A stretch of 64,000 nucleotides of DNA from Longibaculum muris (GCF_004343035.1 NZ_SMCQ01000001.1:1-64000), one strand, 5' to 3'. Shown: positions 25,229-35,109, numbered from the stretch's first letter. Notes: generated by a model not told the origin, from the letters alone. Translations and numbers: made by a program.

Positions 25229-25237
25229 GTGATAAAT

Positions 25238-26887
25238 ATGGATAAAAATAAAAAGAAATTTGATGTCTGGCATGTTATTACAATTTCACTTATTGCTTTA
25301 TATGCTTTATTTTTGCTCTATCCATTATTTTGCATACTTAAAGAATCTATTATTGCAAATGGAAAGTTCACTGTTGAATATTTTATTGAATTTTTCAGTA
25401 AATCATATTATTTTGAAACTCTTATCAATTCTTTTGTTGTATCAGTATGTGCCACTGTTGTCACTTTAATTATTGGTGTTCCCCTTGCATATTTTTATAA
25501 TATGTATGAAATTAAAGGAAAATCAATTATTCAAATTATTATTATTTTATGTTGTATGTCAGCACCGTTTATTGGGGCATATTCTTGGATACTTTTATTA
25601 GGACGTTCTGGCTTGCTGACAAATTTAATAAAATCTCTTACTGGTTTTACAATGCCTAGTATTTATGGATTTAAAGGTATTTTACTTGTTTTATCTTTAC
25701 AACTCTATCCATTAGTTTTCTTATATGTTTCAGGAGCCTTAAAGAATATTGATAATTCTTTGTTGGAAGCATCAGAAAATATGGGATGTTCAGGGGTTCG
25801 TCGCTTTTTTAAGATTATTGTGCCTTTATGTATGCCTACAATATTAGCTTCTACGCTTTTGGTATTTATGCGTGCTTTTGCTGACTTTGGGACACCATTA
25901 TTGATTGGTGAAGGGTATAAGACTTTCCCCGTTGAAATTTATAATCAGTATTTTGGTGAAGTCGGAACAAATCATAATTTTGCGGCAGCAATTTCAGTTA
26001 TTGCAATTATTATTACAGCGATTATCTTCTTGGCTCAAAAATGGGCAAGTAATCATTATTCATTTAAAATGAATTCTTTACATTCTGTAGAACGTAAAAA
26101 AGCTCATGGTATTTCTAATATTTTAATGCATATTTATGTTTATTTTATTGTTGGGATTGCTTTTTTACCACAAATTTATGTTATGTATACATCGTTTTTA
26201 AAGACAAGAGGATATATTTTTGTTGGTGGATATTCATTAGATAGTTATAAGCGGATTGCTGGTGATTTATGGAATGCAATTGGAAATACATTCCTGATTG
26301 GTGGGATTGCGTTAATATTTATTATTGTTGTTGCGATATTGATTGCATATCTTGTAGTGCGTAGGAGAAATTTAATGAATAATATTATTGATACTTTATC
26401 AATGGTTCCTTATATTATTCCTGGTTCGGTTGTTGGGATTGCCTTGGTCATTGCTTTTAACCGTCCACCTCTGGTTTTAACAGGTTCAGCAATTATTATG
26501 ATCATAGCCTTAATTATTAGACGACTTCCTTATACAATTCGTTCATCAGTAGCCATATTACAACAAATCCCAATGACGGTTGAAGAAGCTGCTATATCAT
26601 TAGGATGCTCAAAATTACAAGCCTTTTTTAAAGTAACTGTTCCAATGATGGCAAATGGAATTCTTTCAGGAGCTATTTTGAGTTGGGTTACGATTATTAC
26701 TGAATTATCAACAGCAATTATTCTTTATAATCGTAGTACCATTACTTTAACATTATCAATCTATGTTCAAGTCTCTCGTGGTTCATATGGAACAGCTGCA
26801 GCTTATGCAACAGTATTGAATTTAATTACTATTCTTTCATTACTGATATTTATGAAATTATCAAAAACAAAAGAAATTGCCTTTTAG
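25238..26887 (+). CDS. ABC importer permease, two fused membrane domains
   Basis: About 549 residues forming two tandem permease domains, each with the EAA loop that contacts the ATPase (SLLEASENMGCSGVRRFFKI near 175-195 and TVEEAAISLGCSKLQAFFKV in the second half). The fused form is known for FbpB, AfuB, ThiP and putative 2-aminoethylphosphonate permeases. ATG 25238 is preferred because GGTGA (25228-25232) lies 5 bases upstream; a GTG 9 bases earlier overlaps that site. A terminator follows at 26894. Confidence 0.93.
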   Translation: MDKNKKKFDVWHVITISLIALYALFLLYPLFCILKESIIANGKFTVEYFIEFFSKSYYFETLINSFVVSVCATVVTLIIGVPLAYFYNMYEIKGKSIIQIIIILCCMSAPFIGAYSWILLLGRSGLLTNLIKSLTGFTMPSIYGFKGILLVLSLQLYPLVFLYVSGALKNIDNSLLEASENMGCSGVRRFFKIIVPLCMPTILASTLLVFMRAFADFGTPLLIGEGYKTFPVEIYNQYFGEVGTNHNFAAAISVIAIIITAIIFLAQKWASNHYSFKMNSLHSVERKKAHGISNILMHIYVYFIVGIAFLPQIYVMYTSFLKTRGYIFVGGYSLDSYKRIAGDLWNAIGNTFLIGGIALIFIIVVAILIAYLVVRRRNLMNNIIDTLSMVPYIIPGSVVGIALVIAFNRPPLVLTGSAIIMIIALIIRRLPYTIRSSVAILQQIPMTVEEAAISLGCSKLQAFFKVTVPMMANGILSGAILSWVTIITELSTAIILYNRSTITLTLSIYVQVSRGSYGTAAAYATVLNLITILSLLIFMKLSKTKEIAF

Positions 26888-26893
26888 TTATGG

Positions 26894-26926
26894 AGTACTC
26901 ATTTTGAAAATGGGTACTTTTATTTT
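26894..26926 (+). terminator. Terminator after the ABC importer
   Basis: AGTACTCAT pairs with ATGGGTACT (one G-T) around a short TTTGAAA-type loop; TTTTATTTT follows. Confidence 0.7.
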
Positions 26927-26987
26927 GGATAAACTATACATTTTGACTAAATAAGAGTAAAATAGAATGTGTAAGGGGGAATGAACA

Positions 26988-27488
26988 ATGGCTACATATG
27001 AAGATGCTTTGGATATTGTGACTTTGCATGCAAGTGAAATAATAGCACGTTCTGATACGGATCAGATTGTATCTGATTTATATATTGTTATGAGTGAAAA
27101 GTGTGAAAGTGGCTCATTATTGAATAATCTTAATGGGATTGAAAGAATTTTTTATTTGTGCTGTAATTTTGATGAAGCAATGAAAAATGGTGGAATTGGT
27201 GAATTTTATCGTCAGGATTCTGGAAATTTTGCGAATGAGACAGTTGAAGCATTATTAGAAATAGGGGCTAAAAATTCTGCCTTGATTTTAGATAAGGGAA
27301 ATGGTGTTTTTAAAGAAGGTGTTGTTCCTGAGGATAAACTGGCACGCATTGAGGAATTGGATAGTCTTGATATTAATGATATTTCATGGTTATTTGATGA
27401 ATTAGACAGAGAATTTTCGTTGCATCAAGATAATCTCAATGAATTAAACTTACGATATGTTTTGGCTAATAAAGAAGCTTTTATGTAA
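26988..27488 (+). CDS. DUF4375 (DMP19-like) protein
   Basis: A 166-residue acidic soluble protein. The segment IERIFYLCCNFDEAMKNGGIGEFYRQDSG, taken in pieces, matches the hallmark of DUF4375/DMP19 proteins, followed by an all-helical C-terminus. DMP19 from Neisseria is described as a DNA mimic, but many DUF4375 proteins have no known function and I would not transfer that role. It has a GGGGGA ribosome site and stands between the importer and a stand-alone ACP. Confidence 0.7.
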   Translation: MATYEDALDIVTLHASEIIARSDTDQIVSDLYIVMSEKCESGSLLNNLNGIERIFYLCCNFDEAMKNGGIGEFYRQDSGNFANETVEALLEIGAKNSALILDKGNGVFKEGVVPEDKLARIEELDSLDINDISWLFDELDREFSLHQDNLNELNLRYVLANKEAFM

Positions 27489-27545
27489 TGGTAATGATTG
27501 TTTTTTTATAAAAATGTCTATATAATGAAAATGAGGTGAATAAAA

Positions 27546-27767
27546 ATGGATTATTTTGACAAGATTAAAGAGAGATTAGCATCTAAATTAAAAGGAAAAG
27601 AATTAACTAAGGATTCCTCATTTAAAGATTTAGGGATTGATTCTTTAGATTTAGTAGATTTAGTTTTTGAATTAGAAGAAGAAATTGGTGTTGAATTTGA
27701 AGATAATGAATTGATGCAAATTAAAACCGTTCAAAATTTATTAGATTTAATTGATTCTAAAAAATAG
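27546..27767 (+). CDS. Second acyl carrier protein
   Basis: A 73-residue ACP with phosphopantetheine Ser33 in KDLGIDSLDLVDL and an acidic helix (ELEEEIGVEFED). It is more Lys-rich at its N-terminus than AcpP (10440). It is not next to synthase genes, so it may serve a specialised acyl transfer such as lipoteichoic or envelope modification, or simply be a spare. Like acpP it ends in a hairpin that starts at the stop codon. Confidence 0.9.
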   Translation: MDYFDKIKERLASKLKGKELTKDSSFKDLGIDSLDLVDLVFELEEEIGVEFEDNELMQIKTVQNLLDLIDSKK

Positions 27768-27788
27768 GGGATAGTATCCTCTATTTTT
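27765..27788 (+). terminator. Hairpin/terminator at the second ACP stop codon
   Basis: TAGGGGA (27765-27771, starting with the stop codon) pairs with TCCTCTA (27777-27783, one G-T); T5 follows. The corA ribosome site lies directly after it. Confidence 0.7.
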
Positions 27789-27806
27789 GTTTAGGAGGCG
27801 AAAAAA

Positions 27807-28739
27807 ATGATATATCAAGTTGATAATCAGAAATTAAAAGTTAAGATTCAAGATATTCAAGATGATCATATGTATATAGCGATGATGTCGTTAGATGAAT
27901 TAAAGACATGTTATAGAGAGTATCATATTACTGAAAGATCGTTATTGCGTTGTGAGGAGACCTCAATGTTGAATCAAAATATTATTATTCCTCATCGACA
28001 ATATTACTATGGTCTTATTAATTTGATTAATGCGAGAGATGTTTTTGTAAAAAAAGATTCATTAGCCTTTTTCATTTTTAAGAATTTATTTTTAGTCGTT
28101 GTGATTGATGATGAAGATCATCATATTAGTGAAGTCTTTCAATCATCAAGTGACTATGTATTAGAAAAAGGTGTTTCCATTACGCGCTTGGTTTATTATT
28201 TTTTAAGTGAATTGATTTCAAGAGATTATCAATATATTGAGGATCTTCAAGAAGAAATTGAGGATTTAGAGAGTCATGATAGTGAAGAAGAATCTATTCA
28301 TTTTACGAATCAATTAAGACAATTAAGTAAAGAATTATTATTGTTAAGGAATTATTATGATAATCTTGTTATTATTGGGGAAGATTTACAAATGAATCAT
28401 CATCATATTTTCGAAGATGATGATATGCGATATTTTGAAATCTTTACCCGAAGAATTGAGCGTCTTTCTAATAATGTTCAAATGCTTAGAGAATTATTGA
28501 GTCAAGCTTATGAAGCTCATCAGTCTAAATTGGATTATAAATTAAATAAGACAATGCAGTTTTTTACTGTAGTAACAACTGTTTTTATGCCATTAACATT
28601 AATTGCTGGCTGGTATGGAATGAATTTTAAGAATATGCCTGAGTTATCAAGTCCATATGGATATTTGAGTGTTATTTTAGTGAGTGTGAGTGTTGTTGTT
28701 TTATTGATGCTGTGGTTTAAAAAGAAAAAATTTCTATAG
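27807..28739 (+). CDS. corA: CorA-type magnesium/cobalt transporter
   Basis: A 310-residue CorA-family channel: a large cytoplasmic N-terminal domain rich in acidic helices (EDLQEEIEDLESHDSEEE), a long stalk helix, and two C-terminal membrane segments. The selectivity motif GMN is in GWYGMNFKNMPEL between the two segments, followed by a lysine-rich tail. It lies between the second ACP and a convergent flippase gene, and shares a bidirectional terminator with the latter. Confidence 0.92.
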   Translation: MIYQVDNQKLKVKIQDIQDDHMYIAMMSLDELKTCYREYHITERSLLRCEETSMLNQNIIIPHRQYYYGLINLINARDVFVKKDSLAFFIFKNLFLVVVIDDEDHHISEVFQSSSDYVLEKGVSITRLVYYFLSELISRDYQYIEDLQEEIEDLESHDSEEESIHFTNQLRQLSKELLLLRNYYDNLVIIGEDLQMNHHHIFEDDDMRYFEIFTRRIERLSNNVQMLRELLSQAYEAHQSKLDYKLNKTMQFFTVVTTVFMPLTLIAGWYGMNFKNMPELSSPYGYLSVILVSVSVVVLLMLWFKKKKFL

Positions 28740-28741
28740 AA

Positions 28742-28768
28742 AAAGAAGCGTGTTATGAACGCTTCTTT
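28742..28768. terminator. Bidirectional terminator between corA and the flippase gene
   Basis: Perfect 10-bp stem AAAGAAGCGT/ACGCTTCTTT with 7-nt loop, A-rich on the left and T-rich on the right. Confidence 0.8.
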
Positions 28769-30345
28769 ATTTTATAAATGATTCTATTGGCATATGGAAT
28801 AGCTGCGAGTTCTTCAGGGTGATCAGCATATAAGTAAAAGATAATTACAAAATAAACAATGATGCCAATGACAACTGATAAGATTAGTGGAATAAAGACT
28901 TTCTTTGTTAGCGTAAAGAGTCCATAGTAAATAAGACCAACAATGACTCCCATTGCTAAGGAGGCTAATAAAGGTAGTAAATATGTACGTCTTATTTCTT
29001 GTTTATAATGAACTTTATGACGCAAGGCTTTTTGATTTAAATAACAAACTTGTAAACCATAGAAACAATTACCAATAACTAAAGAATATAAACCTAAAGG
29101 TGTAAAAATTAATAAAACAAATGTAATAATGCAATGCCATATTAAAGCTATAGCAGCATTTTTTAGTGGAATATTTACTTCACCAATTGCCTGTAAGATT
29201 CCATTGGTAAGTGTCGATAAGCCAAAGAAAACAACTCCAGGACTACCAACTGCTAATAAAATCGTTGCCAGTTGTAAGGTGTCTTTTTGTGGAAAGAGGA
29301 TACCCATGATTGGAAATGCAAGAACACTCATTCCAACAGCTGAAGGAATTAAGACCATCATTGTTACTCGAATGCCTGAACGAATGTGTTCTTTAGTTTC
29401 TTTATAATTTTTAATAGCCCATGAAGATGAAATAGCTGGTATTGCAGCTGTTGACATAGCTGAAGCTAATGCAACCGGAACATTTTGTAAAACAATATAT
29501 TCGCCAGAATAAACGCCAAACATAGTTACAGCTTCAACCCCTGTACCCATAGCATAATAGTAAATGTACATATCAATTGTTGTAACAAGATTATAGATAC
29601 ATGTTGCAAAGATAATTGGAGTAACAATATTTAAAATCATTCTAAAGATACTTTTATAGGAATCTTCATAATCATCAGGATCATTTTTAACAATTAAATT
29701 ATTCTTACGTTTTAAATACATAAGAGTCATATAAATTAGACCAATTAAAACACCAACCCCAGTTCCTAGGGCACTTCCAGCTGCTCCTATTGAAGCTAAT
29801 TGGCTCCCTCCAACACTTAAATAAGGTTGAATGAATAAATAAGCTGCACCAACAGAAACAATTGCATTAAAGACTTGTTCAATAATTTGTGAAATAGAAG
29901 TATAGACCGTCGTTTGATGAGCTTGGAAATAACCTCTAAAGACCCCTAGTAATCCTGATAAGAAAATTGTAGGACATAGAACCCTTAAAGCCATAACAGC
30001 ATTTTTAGGAACGATAAAAGGCGCAATAAAAAATGCAACAATAGCGGCTCCCCCACCAATGGCACAAATATAAATAAAAGAACATCTTAAGATCTTTTGA
30101 ACATTATTATATTGATTTAAAACTAATTTTTCAGAAATAAGCTTGGAAATAGCAGTTGGTATACTATAGGATGAGATTAATAAAATCAAAGCATAAATAT
30201 TATATGCTGTAGAATAATACCCAATTCCTTCAGTTGAAATTAAAGATGTCAATGGGCTTCTGTATAAAACACCTATAATACGTACAAGTATACCAGCAAC
30301 AGCTAAAATAGATGCTTGTTTAACTACGGAACGTGTTCGATTCAT
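28753..30345 (-). CDS. MurJ/SpoVB-family lipid-linked glycan flippase
   Basis: A 530-residue MOP-superfamily membrane protein with about 14 hydrophobic segments. The N-terminus VVKQASILAVAGILVRIIGVLYRSPLTSLIS and the first-domain GVFRGYFQAHQTT motif match the YtgP/MurJ/SpoVB group, which flips lipid II or related glycan lipids. SpoVB and MurJ cannot be separated by reading alone. The proximity of wall-polymer genes fits an envelope role. It reads on the minus strand with its own promoter (see 30372-30399). Confidence 0.88.
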   Translation of the reverse strand: MNRTRSVVKQASILAVAGILVRIIGVLYRSPLTSLISTEGIGYYSTAYNIYALILLISSYSIPTAISKLISEKLVLNQYNNVQKILRCSFIYICAIGGGAAIVAFFIAPFIVPKNAVMALRVLCPTIFLSGLLGVFRGYFQAHQTTVYTSISQIIEQVFNAIVSVGAAYLFIQPYLSVGGSQLASIGAAGSALGTGVGVLIGLIYMTLMYLKRKNNLIVKNDPDDYEDSYKSIFRMILNIVTPIIFATCIYNLVTTIDMYIYYYAMGTGVEAVTMFGVYSGEYIVLQNVPVALASAMSTAAIPAISSSWAIKNYKETKEHIRSGIRVTMMVLIPSAVGMSVLAFPIMGILFPQKDTLQLATILLAVGSPGVVFFGLSTLTNGILQAIGEVNIPLKNAAIALIWHCIITFVLLIFTPLGLYSLVIGNCFYGLQVCYLNQKALRHKVHYKQEIRRTYLLPLLASLAMGVIVGLIYYGLFTLTKKVFIPLILSVVIGIIVYFVIIFYLYADHPEELAAIPYANRIIYKIKKRS

Positions 30346-30371
30346 ACTGGACCTCGCTTTCTACAGTGTCT

Positions 30372-30399
30372 ATTATAACATTAATTTCTATAAAATCAA
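30372..30399 (-). promoter_or_regulatory. Promoter of the flippase gene
   Basis: Minus strand: -35 TTGATT (30399-30394), 16-bp spacer, -10 TATAAT (30377-30372), 27 bases before the start codon. Confidence 0.6.
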
Positions 30400-30491
30400 A
30401 AATCATTTCATATTATATCATTTTCGCTATTTTTCATATCTTTTCCACACGACTTTGTTACAATACATACGATAAATAAGGAGGGATAAAT

Positions 30492-31445
30492 GTGAAACAT
30501 AAATCTTTTCGTATAGTTTGTGTTGTTTTAAGCTTAATTATTTTTATAAGTGGAATTTATTTTGGTTATCATTATTTTTTTGATAATGATGTCATTGATT
30601 ATGGAGTTTCTATTGGAACATGTTATATCCCAACTTATCATAGTACAACGCAAAAATCATTAAAAACGCAAGAAGATCAGCACATGAATATCATTGCTAT
30701 TGGAAATAGTGATTTATATAGTGCTTTTCAACCCCTTCAATTATGGCATGAACAAAAATTAACATCAGCTATTTTGGCCGAAGCCAATACAAATATGCGT
30801 ACAGCTTATTACATATTAAAAGAAAGTTTGAAATATCAAAAACCAGAATTAATTATTTTAGAAGTTGATCAGTTTTTCGAAGAAAAAGAATTAAACAATG
30901 AACAACGTGATTTCAAAATTGCTCATCAATATATTGATGAGGTATTAATTCATAATAAGGCAGTAAAAGTTAAAAATAAATATTTAAAATTACATGGTTA
31001 TTATTATAAGGATCATGTTGTTCAATATAAAAAACAATTTTCATATATGCAACAAACAAAGTACAAAGCACAAGTCAACAAACATGTCAAAACATATTTG
31101 CCACAATTTGTTGATCTGGCTAAAGAAAATCAATGTCAAATTCTTTTTGTATCTTTTCCTTCAGCATCTTCTTGGAGTTATCGTAAACATAATGCTGTTC
31201 AGGAATATGCTCAGCAATATGGAATCCCTTTTATTGATTTTAATACAGATACACAATTAACTGATTTTAATTGGTTAACGGATAGTCGTGATGGAGGGAA
31301 TCATTTGAATTATTCTGGTGCAAAGAAAATGACAAAATATTTAGGTGAATATTTAAAAGAGCATTATCAATTTTTAGAACATCAAAATGAAAAAGATAAT
31401 CAGAAATGGGATAAGGAATATGAAGATTTTCTAAAAATATTATAG
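30492..31445 (+). CDS. Membrane-anchored SGNH-like protein
   Basis: A 317-residue protein with one N-terminal membrane segment (IVCVVLSLIIFISGIYFGYHYF) and an extracellular SGNH-like domain. Block I is degenerate-looking but recognisable as AIGNSDLYSAF (Ser in GNSD), and the catalytic Asp/His block is DGGNHLNYSGAKKM. This layout resembles DltD-like or acetyl-transfer-related SGNH proteins acting on envelope polymers. The start is GTG 30492 after GGAGGG; the overlapping ATG is followed at once by TGA. Its substrate is unknown. Confidence 0.7.
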   Translation: MKHKSFRIVCVVLSLIIFISGIYFGYHYFFDNDVIDYGVSIGTCYIPTYHSTTQKSLKTQEDQHMNIIAIGNSDLYSAFQPLQLWHEQKLTSAILAEANTNMRTAYYILKESLKYQKPELIILEVDQFFEEKELNNEQRDFKIAHQYIDEVLIHNKAVKVKNKYLKLHGYYYKDHVVQYKKQFSYMQQTKYKAQVNKHVKTYLPQFVDLAKENQCQILFVSFPSASSWSYRKHNAVQEYAQQYGIPFIDFNTDTQLTDFNWLTDSRDGGNHLNYSGAKKMTKYLGEYLKEHYQFLEHQNEKDNQKWDKEYEDFLKIL

Positions 31446-31559
31446 GAATGTAAGACGGTTTTTTTGAAAAAGTCAAAAATAAGATGAATATGTAATTTTG
31501 GTATACTCTTACGATAAATATGTGTTATAATATTTAAAAATATATCTTGGAGGAGAAAT

Positions 31560-32270
31560 ATGAACGAAAGTCGAATTTGTATTGCTTTAGATTTTCAAAC
31601 AAAGGAAGAAGTTAAAGAATTTTTAGATCAGTTTGGAAATGAAAAACTTTATGTAAAAGTTGGAATGGAGCTTTTCTATGGTGAAGGAATTGAAATGATT
31701 AAGTTAATCAAAGAAAGAGGACATAAGATTTTCTTGGATTTAAAATTACATGATATTCCTAACACAGTAAAAAGTGCCATGAAACAATTAGCAAAGTTAG
31801 ATGTAGATATGGTTAATGTTCATGCTTCTGGAAGTGTTGCTATGATGAAGGCAGCAATTCAGGGATTAGAAGAAGGGGCAATCAATGGAAAACGTCCACT
31901 ATGTATTGCGGTAACTTGTTTAACATCTTTAGATCAAGAAGTTTTAGATAATGAGTTATTAATTCATGAACCATTAGCAGATGTGGTTTTAAAATGGGCA
32001 CAAAATGCTAAAGAAGCAGGACTAGATGGGGTTGTATGTTCGCCACTTGAATCACAAATTATTCATGAACAATTAGGTGAAGAATTTTTAACTGTAACAC
32101 CTGGTATCAGACTTGCAAGTGATAGTGTCAATGATCAAAAACGTGTGACAACTCCAGCAATGGCAAGAGAATTAACTTCAAGCTATATTGTTGTTGGAAG
32201 AACAATTACAAGAGCTGAAAATCCAGTTGAAACATATCAAGAAGTATATAGACAATTTCAAGGAGAGTAA
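31560..32270 (+). CDS. pyrF: Orotidine 5'-phosphate decarboxylase
   Basis: The last enzyme of UMP synthesis, 236 residues. The catalytic DxKxxD motif is [13 protein letters not shown], with RICIALDF at the start and TPGIRL plus [13 protein letters not shown] at the phosphate site. AGGAGA ribosome site. It is five bases upstream of pyrE, so the two late pyrimidine genes form an operon. No PyrR binding loop is apparent in the short leader. Confidence 0.97.
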   Translation: MNESRICIALDFQTKEEVKEFLDQFGNEKLYVKVGMELFYGEGIEMIKLIKERGHKIFLDLKLHDIPNTVKSAMKQLAKLDVDMVNVHASGSVAMMKAAIQGLEEGAINGKRPLCIAVTCLTSLDQEVLDNELLIHEPLADVVLKWAQNAKEAGLDGVVCSPLESQIIHEQLGEEFLTVTPGIRLASDSVNDQKRVTTPAMARELTSSYIVVGRTITRAENPVETYQEVYRQFQGE

Positions 32271-32275
32271 AAAAC

Positions 32276-32908
32276 ATGGAAAGAAAAATTGCAAAAGATT
32301 TATTAGATATTCAAGCTGTCTTTTTAAGACCGAATGAACCTTTTACTTGGGCTTCAGGAATTAAATCACCAATTTATTGTGATAACCGATTAACATTATC
32401 TTATCCTCATGTGAGAAAAGATGTTGAAGAAGGGTTGGCATCATTAATTAAAGAACATTATCCTGAATGCGAATGTTTAATGGGTACAGCAACTGCGGGG
32501 ATTGCTCATGCTGCTTTAGCTGCTGATATTTTAGAATTACCAATGGGTTATGTACGTGGTGGAGCAAAATCTCATGGACGTAATAATCGTATTGAAGGAT
32601 TAGTAAAACCAGGAATGAAAGTTGTTGTTGTAGAAGATTTAATTTCTACAGGAGGTTCTTCTTTAGAGTGTGTAGATGCTTTAAGAGAAGCAGGATGTGA
32701 AGTGATTGGAATGGTGGCTATCTTTACATATGGTTTACCAAAAGCTACTGAAAACTTTGCTAAAAAAGATTGCACTTTCTTTACATTAACAAACTATGAA
32801 ACATTAATTGAAGTTGCAGTTGAAAACAAATACATTCAAGAAGTTGATTTAGAAAAATTAAAAGCTTGGAAAAAAGATCCTAGTGATGAATCTTGGATGA
32901 ATAAATAA
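32276..32908 (+). CDS. pyrE: Orotate phosphoribosyltransferase
   Basis: Joins orotate to PRPP to give OMP. It is 210 residues with the PRPP-binding motif [16 protein letters not shown] and the flexible-loop region [28 protein letters not shown] near the N-terminus is typical. It ends the pyrFE operon and is followed by overlapping hairpins. Confidence 0.97.
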   Translation: MERKIAKDLLDIQAVFLRPNEPFTWASGIKSPIYCDNRLTLSYPHVRKDVEEGLASLIKEHYPECECLMGTATAGIAHAALAADILELPMGYVRGGAKSHGRNNRIEGLVKPGMKVVVVEDLISTGGSSLECVDALREAGCEVIGMVAIFTYGLPKATENFAKKDCTFFTLTNYETLIEVAVENKYIQEVDLEKLKAWKKDPSDESWMNK

Positions 32909-32970
32909 GATTGCATAAGATATGAAAGGGAAGGGAAAATGACAAATTTAGTTGCAATCTTCCCTTTTTT
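32907..32970 (+). terminator. Terminator region after pyrE with two mutually exclusive hairpins
   Basis: AAGATTGCA (32907-32915) can pair with TGCAATCTT (32953-32961). AAAGGGAAG (32925-32933) can pair with CTTCCCTTT (32959-32967). The right arms share three bases, so only one can form fully. T6 follows the second. The simplest reading is a pyrE terminator, but switch-like behaviour is possible. Confidence 0.65.
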
Positions 32971-33017
32971 CGTGTATAACAGTAGAAGTTATGCATCTAT
33001 CTTTAAGGAGGATAAAT

Positions 33018-33842
33018 ATGTTCAAGAGTATAAAATATGTATTACATGAGAATGTTACCAACTTGTTTAGGATTTATTCTATTGCAAAATATGAATTATT
33101 AGCAGATATGCGTGATTCTAAATTAGGGTTGTTTTGGAACTTTGCTCATCCTTTAATTCAAGTTCTCACATATTGGTTTGCTTTTGGTATTGTTTTCAAT
33201 CGAAAAGCGGTAACTTCTTATGGTGTGACAATTCCATATATCTTTTGGATGATGGGTGGTATGGTTGTTTGGTTCTTCATATCTCCATGTATTACAAATG
33301 GATGTAATGCTGTTTTTTCTAAAGTTAATGTCATTACAAAGATGAAATTTCCAGTCAGTATTTTACCTGCAACAGTTGTATTAAAGGAATTATTTAATCA
33401 TTTTTGTTTGTTGGTTATTTTATTTTGTATCTTTTTAATTGGTGGAATTTATCCAAATATTCATTGGTTTGGAATATTCTATTATATGCTTTGTGCGATT
33501 ATTTTTGCTATTTCTCTTTCAATGACAACATCAGTTTTAAATATGCTTGCTAGAGATACAAGAAAATTAGTTTTAGCTTGTATGAGATTACTTTTGTATT
33601 TAACACCGATTTTATGGGATATTAAACAATTAAAACATATGCCTGCAGTTGTTGGTTATATTATGAAGGCAAATCCTATTTATTATGTTGTTCAAGGATA
33701 TAGAGATTGTTTCTTTTATCATAAAGGGATTTTGTTCTATCATAATTCTATGATTGCATTTTGGATCATTACAATTATATTATTTGTATTTGGTAGTTGC
33801 ATGATGTACAAATTTAAACATAAGTTTATTGACTTGATTTAA
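33018..33842 (+). CDS. tagG: Wall-polymer ABC exporter permease (TagG/Wzm family)
   Basis: A 274-residue ABC-2 permease with six membrane helices, starting at ATG 33018 after AAGGAGG; an upstream in-frame ATG would overlap the pyrE terminator. The N-terminal ELLADMRDSKLGLFWNFAHPLIQ is typical of TagG-like teichoic acid and polysaccharide exporters. With TagH it moves lipid-linked wall polymer across the membrane. It opens the wall-polymer island. Confidence 0.9.
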   Translation: MFKSIKYVLHENVTNLFRIYSIAKYELLADMRDSKLGLFWNFAHPLIQVLTYWFAFGIVFNRKAVTSYGVTIPYIFWMMGGMVVWFFISPCITNGCNAVFSKVNVITKMKFPVSILPATVVLKELFNHFCLLVILFCIFLIGGIYPNIHWFGIFYYMLCAIIFAISLSMTTSVLNMLARDTRKLVLACMRLLLYLTPILWDIKQLKHMPAVVGYIMKANPIYYVVQGYRDCFFYHKGILFYHNSMIAFWIITIILFVFGSCMMYKFKHKFIDLI

Positions 33843-33853
33843 GAGGTGGAAAA

Positions 33854-34666
33854 ATGGAAAAAGAATATGCGATTGAATTTAGACATGTCTCTAAGATTTA
33901 TTCTCTTAAGTCTAAAAATAAGGAACATGCTATTAATAAGAGATTTTATGCTTTAAAAGATATTAATTTTAAAATTCCTAAAGGTGAGGTTGTTGGTATA
34001 TTAGGGACAAATGGTTCTGGGAAGTCAACAATGTCAATTATTTTAGCTGGAATTAGTGAAGTTGATGAGGGTGAAATGATTGTTAATGGTGAACAAGCAT
34101 TAATAGCAATTAATACTGGGTTGAATCCACAATTAACAGGATTAGAAAATATTGAGTTAAAAGGTGCATTATTAGGTTTATCTAAGAAAAGAATTAAAGA
34201 AATTACAGAAGGTGTTATTGAATTTGCTGAAATTGGGGATTTCTTATATCAACCAGTTAAAAAATATTCAAGTGGGATGAAATCAAGATTAGGTTTCTCT
34301 ATAAATCTTTGCTTAGATCCAGATATTTTAATTGTTGATGAAGCTTTATCAGTTGGAGATAAAGGTTTTGCACAAAAATGTATCAATAAGATGAAAGAGT
34401 TAAAAGCAACAGGAAAAACAATTGTTTTTATTTCTCACTCATTACCACAAGTTAGAGGTTTTTGTGATACAGCAATGTGGATTGAAGGTGGCATGTTAAA
34501 AGAATATGGAAATATTGAAGAAGTATGCGATCATTATGCAGAGTATGTTGATTACTATAATGCATTAGATAACAAGGCTAAGAAAAAGGAAAGAGATGAA
34601 AAATTCAACAAGAGAATTATTCCTAATGTAAAGAAAAAAGGTTTTTTTGATAGAATATTTGGTTGA
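33854..34666 (+). CDS. tagH: Wall-polymer ABC exporter ATPase (TagH/Wzt family)
   Basis: A 270-residue ATPase with Walker A GTNGSGKST, signature YSSGMKSRL, Walker B LIVDEALSVGD and the AQKCINKM segment diagnostic of TagH/Wzt ATPases. It lacks the long C-terminal extracellular/SH3 part of Bacillus TagH and any Wzt carbohydrate-binding domain. It ends in a short Lys-rich tail. Partner of the preceding permease. Confidence 0.93.
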   Translation: MEKEYAIEFRHVSKIYSLKSKNKEHAINKRFYALKDINFKIPKGEVVGILGTNGSGKSTMSIILAGISEVDEGEMIVNGEQALIAINTGLNPQLTGLENIELKGALLGLSKKRIKEITEGVIEFAEIGDFLYQPVKKYSSGMKSRLGFSINLCLDPDILIVDEALSVGDKGFAQKCINKMKELKATGKTIVFISHSLPQVRGFCDTAMWIEGGMLKEYGNIEEVCDHYAEYVDYYNALDNKAKKKERDEKFNKRIIPNVKKKGFFDRIFG

Positions 34667-34684
34667 TGAGAGAGGAAGAACTCA

Positions 34685-35068
34685 ATGAAAAAAGTGATTA
34701 CCTATGGAACATTTGATTTATTTCATGTGGGACATTTGAATATTTTAAAGAGAGCTAAGGAACTTGGCGATTATCTGGTTGTAGCAGTGTCTAGTGATGC
34801 TTTTAATGCCATAAAGGGGAAAAAATGCATTATACCAGATTACGAAAGAATGGAAATTGTAAGAGCTATTAAATATGTAGATGAAGTGATTGTAGAAGAT
34901 TCTTGGGATCAAAAGATTGATGATGTTAAGAAACATAACATTGATATATTCGTTATGGGAGATGATTGGGAAGGTAAATTTGACTTCTTAAAAGATTATT
35001 GTGAAGTTGTTTATTTACCAAGAACTCCAAATATTTCTTCAACTATGATTAAGACTCAGTTAAAATAA
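34685..35068 (+). CDS. tagD: Glycerol-3-phosphate cytidylyltransferase (TagD)
   Basis: A 127-residue nucleotidyltransferase that makes CDP-glycerol from CTP and glycerol-3-phosphate. The HxGH motif is FHVGH (about 14-18) and the RTxxISST motif is RTPNISST near the C-terminus; GDDWEGKFD is also typical. Length matches TagD. The product feeds the TagB/TagF-like polymerases at 43741 and 45025. Confidence 0.92.
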   Translation: MKKVITYGTFDLFHVGHLNILKRAKELGDYLVVAVSSDAFNAIKGKKCIIPDYERMEIVRAIKYVDEVIVEDSWDQKIDDVKKHNIDIFVMGDDWEGKFDFLKDYCEVVYLPRTPNISSTMIKTQLK

Positions 35069-35109
35069 ATATCTGTTTGTCAATACAGAGCTAAATAGAG
35101 GTGACTAAA

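Noticed and set aside
31446-31559. Possible PyrR attenuator before pyrF
   Set aside because: The leader is about 110 bases, without the conserved anti-antiterminator loop or a terminator; only a TATAAT-like box is visible.
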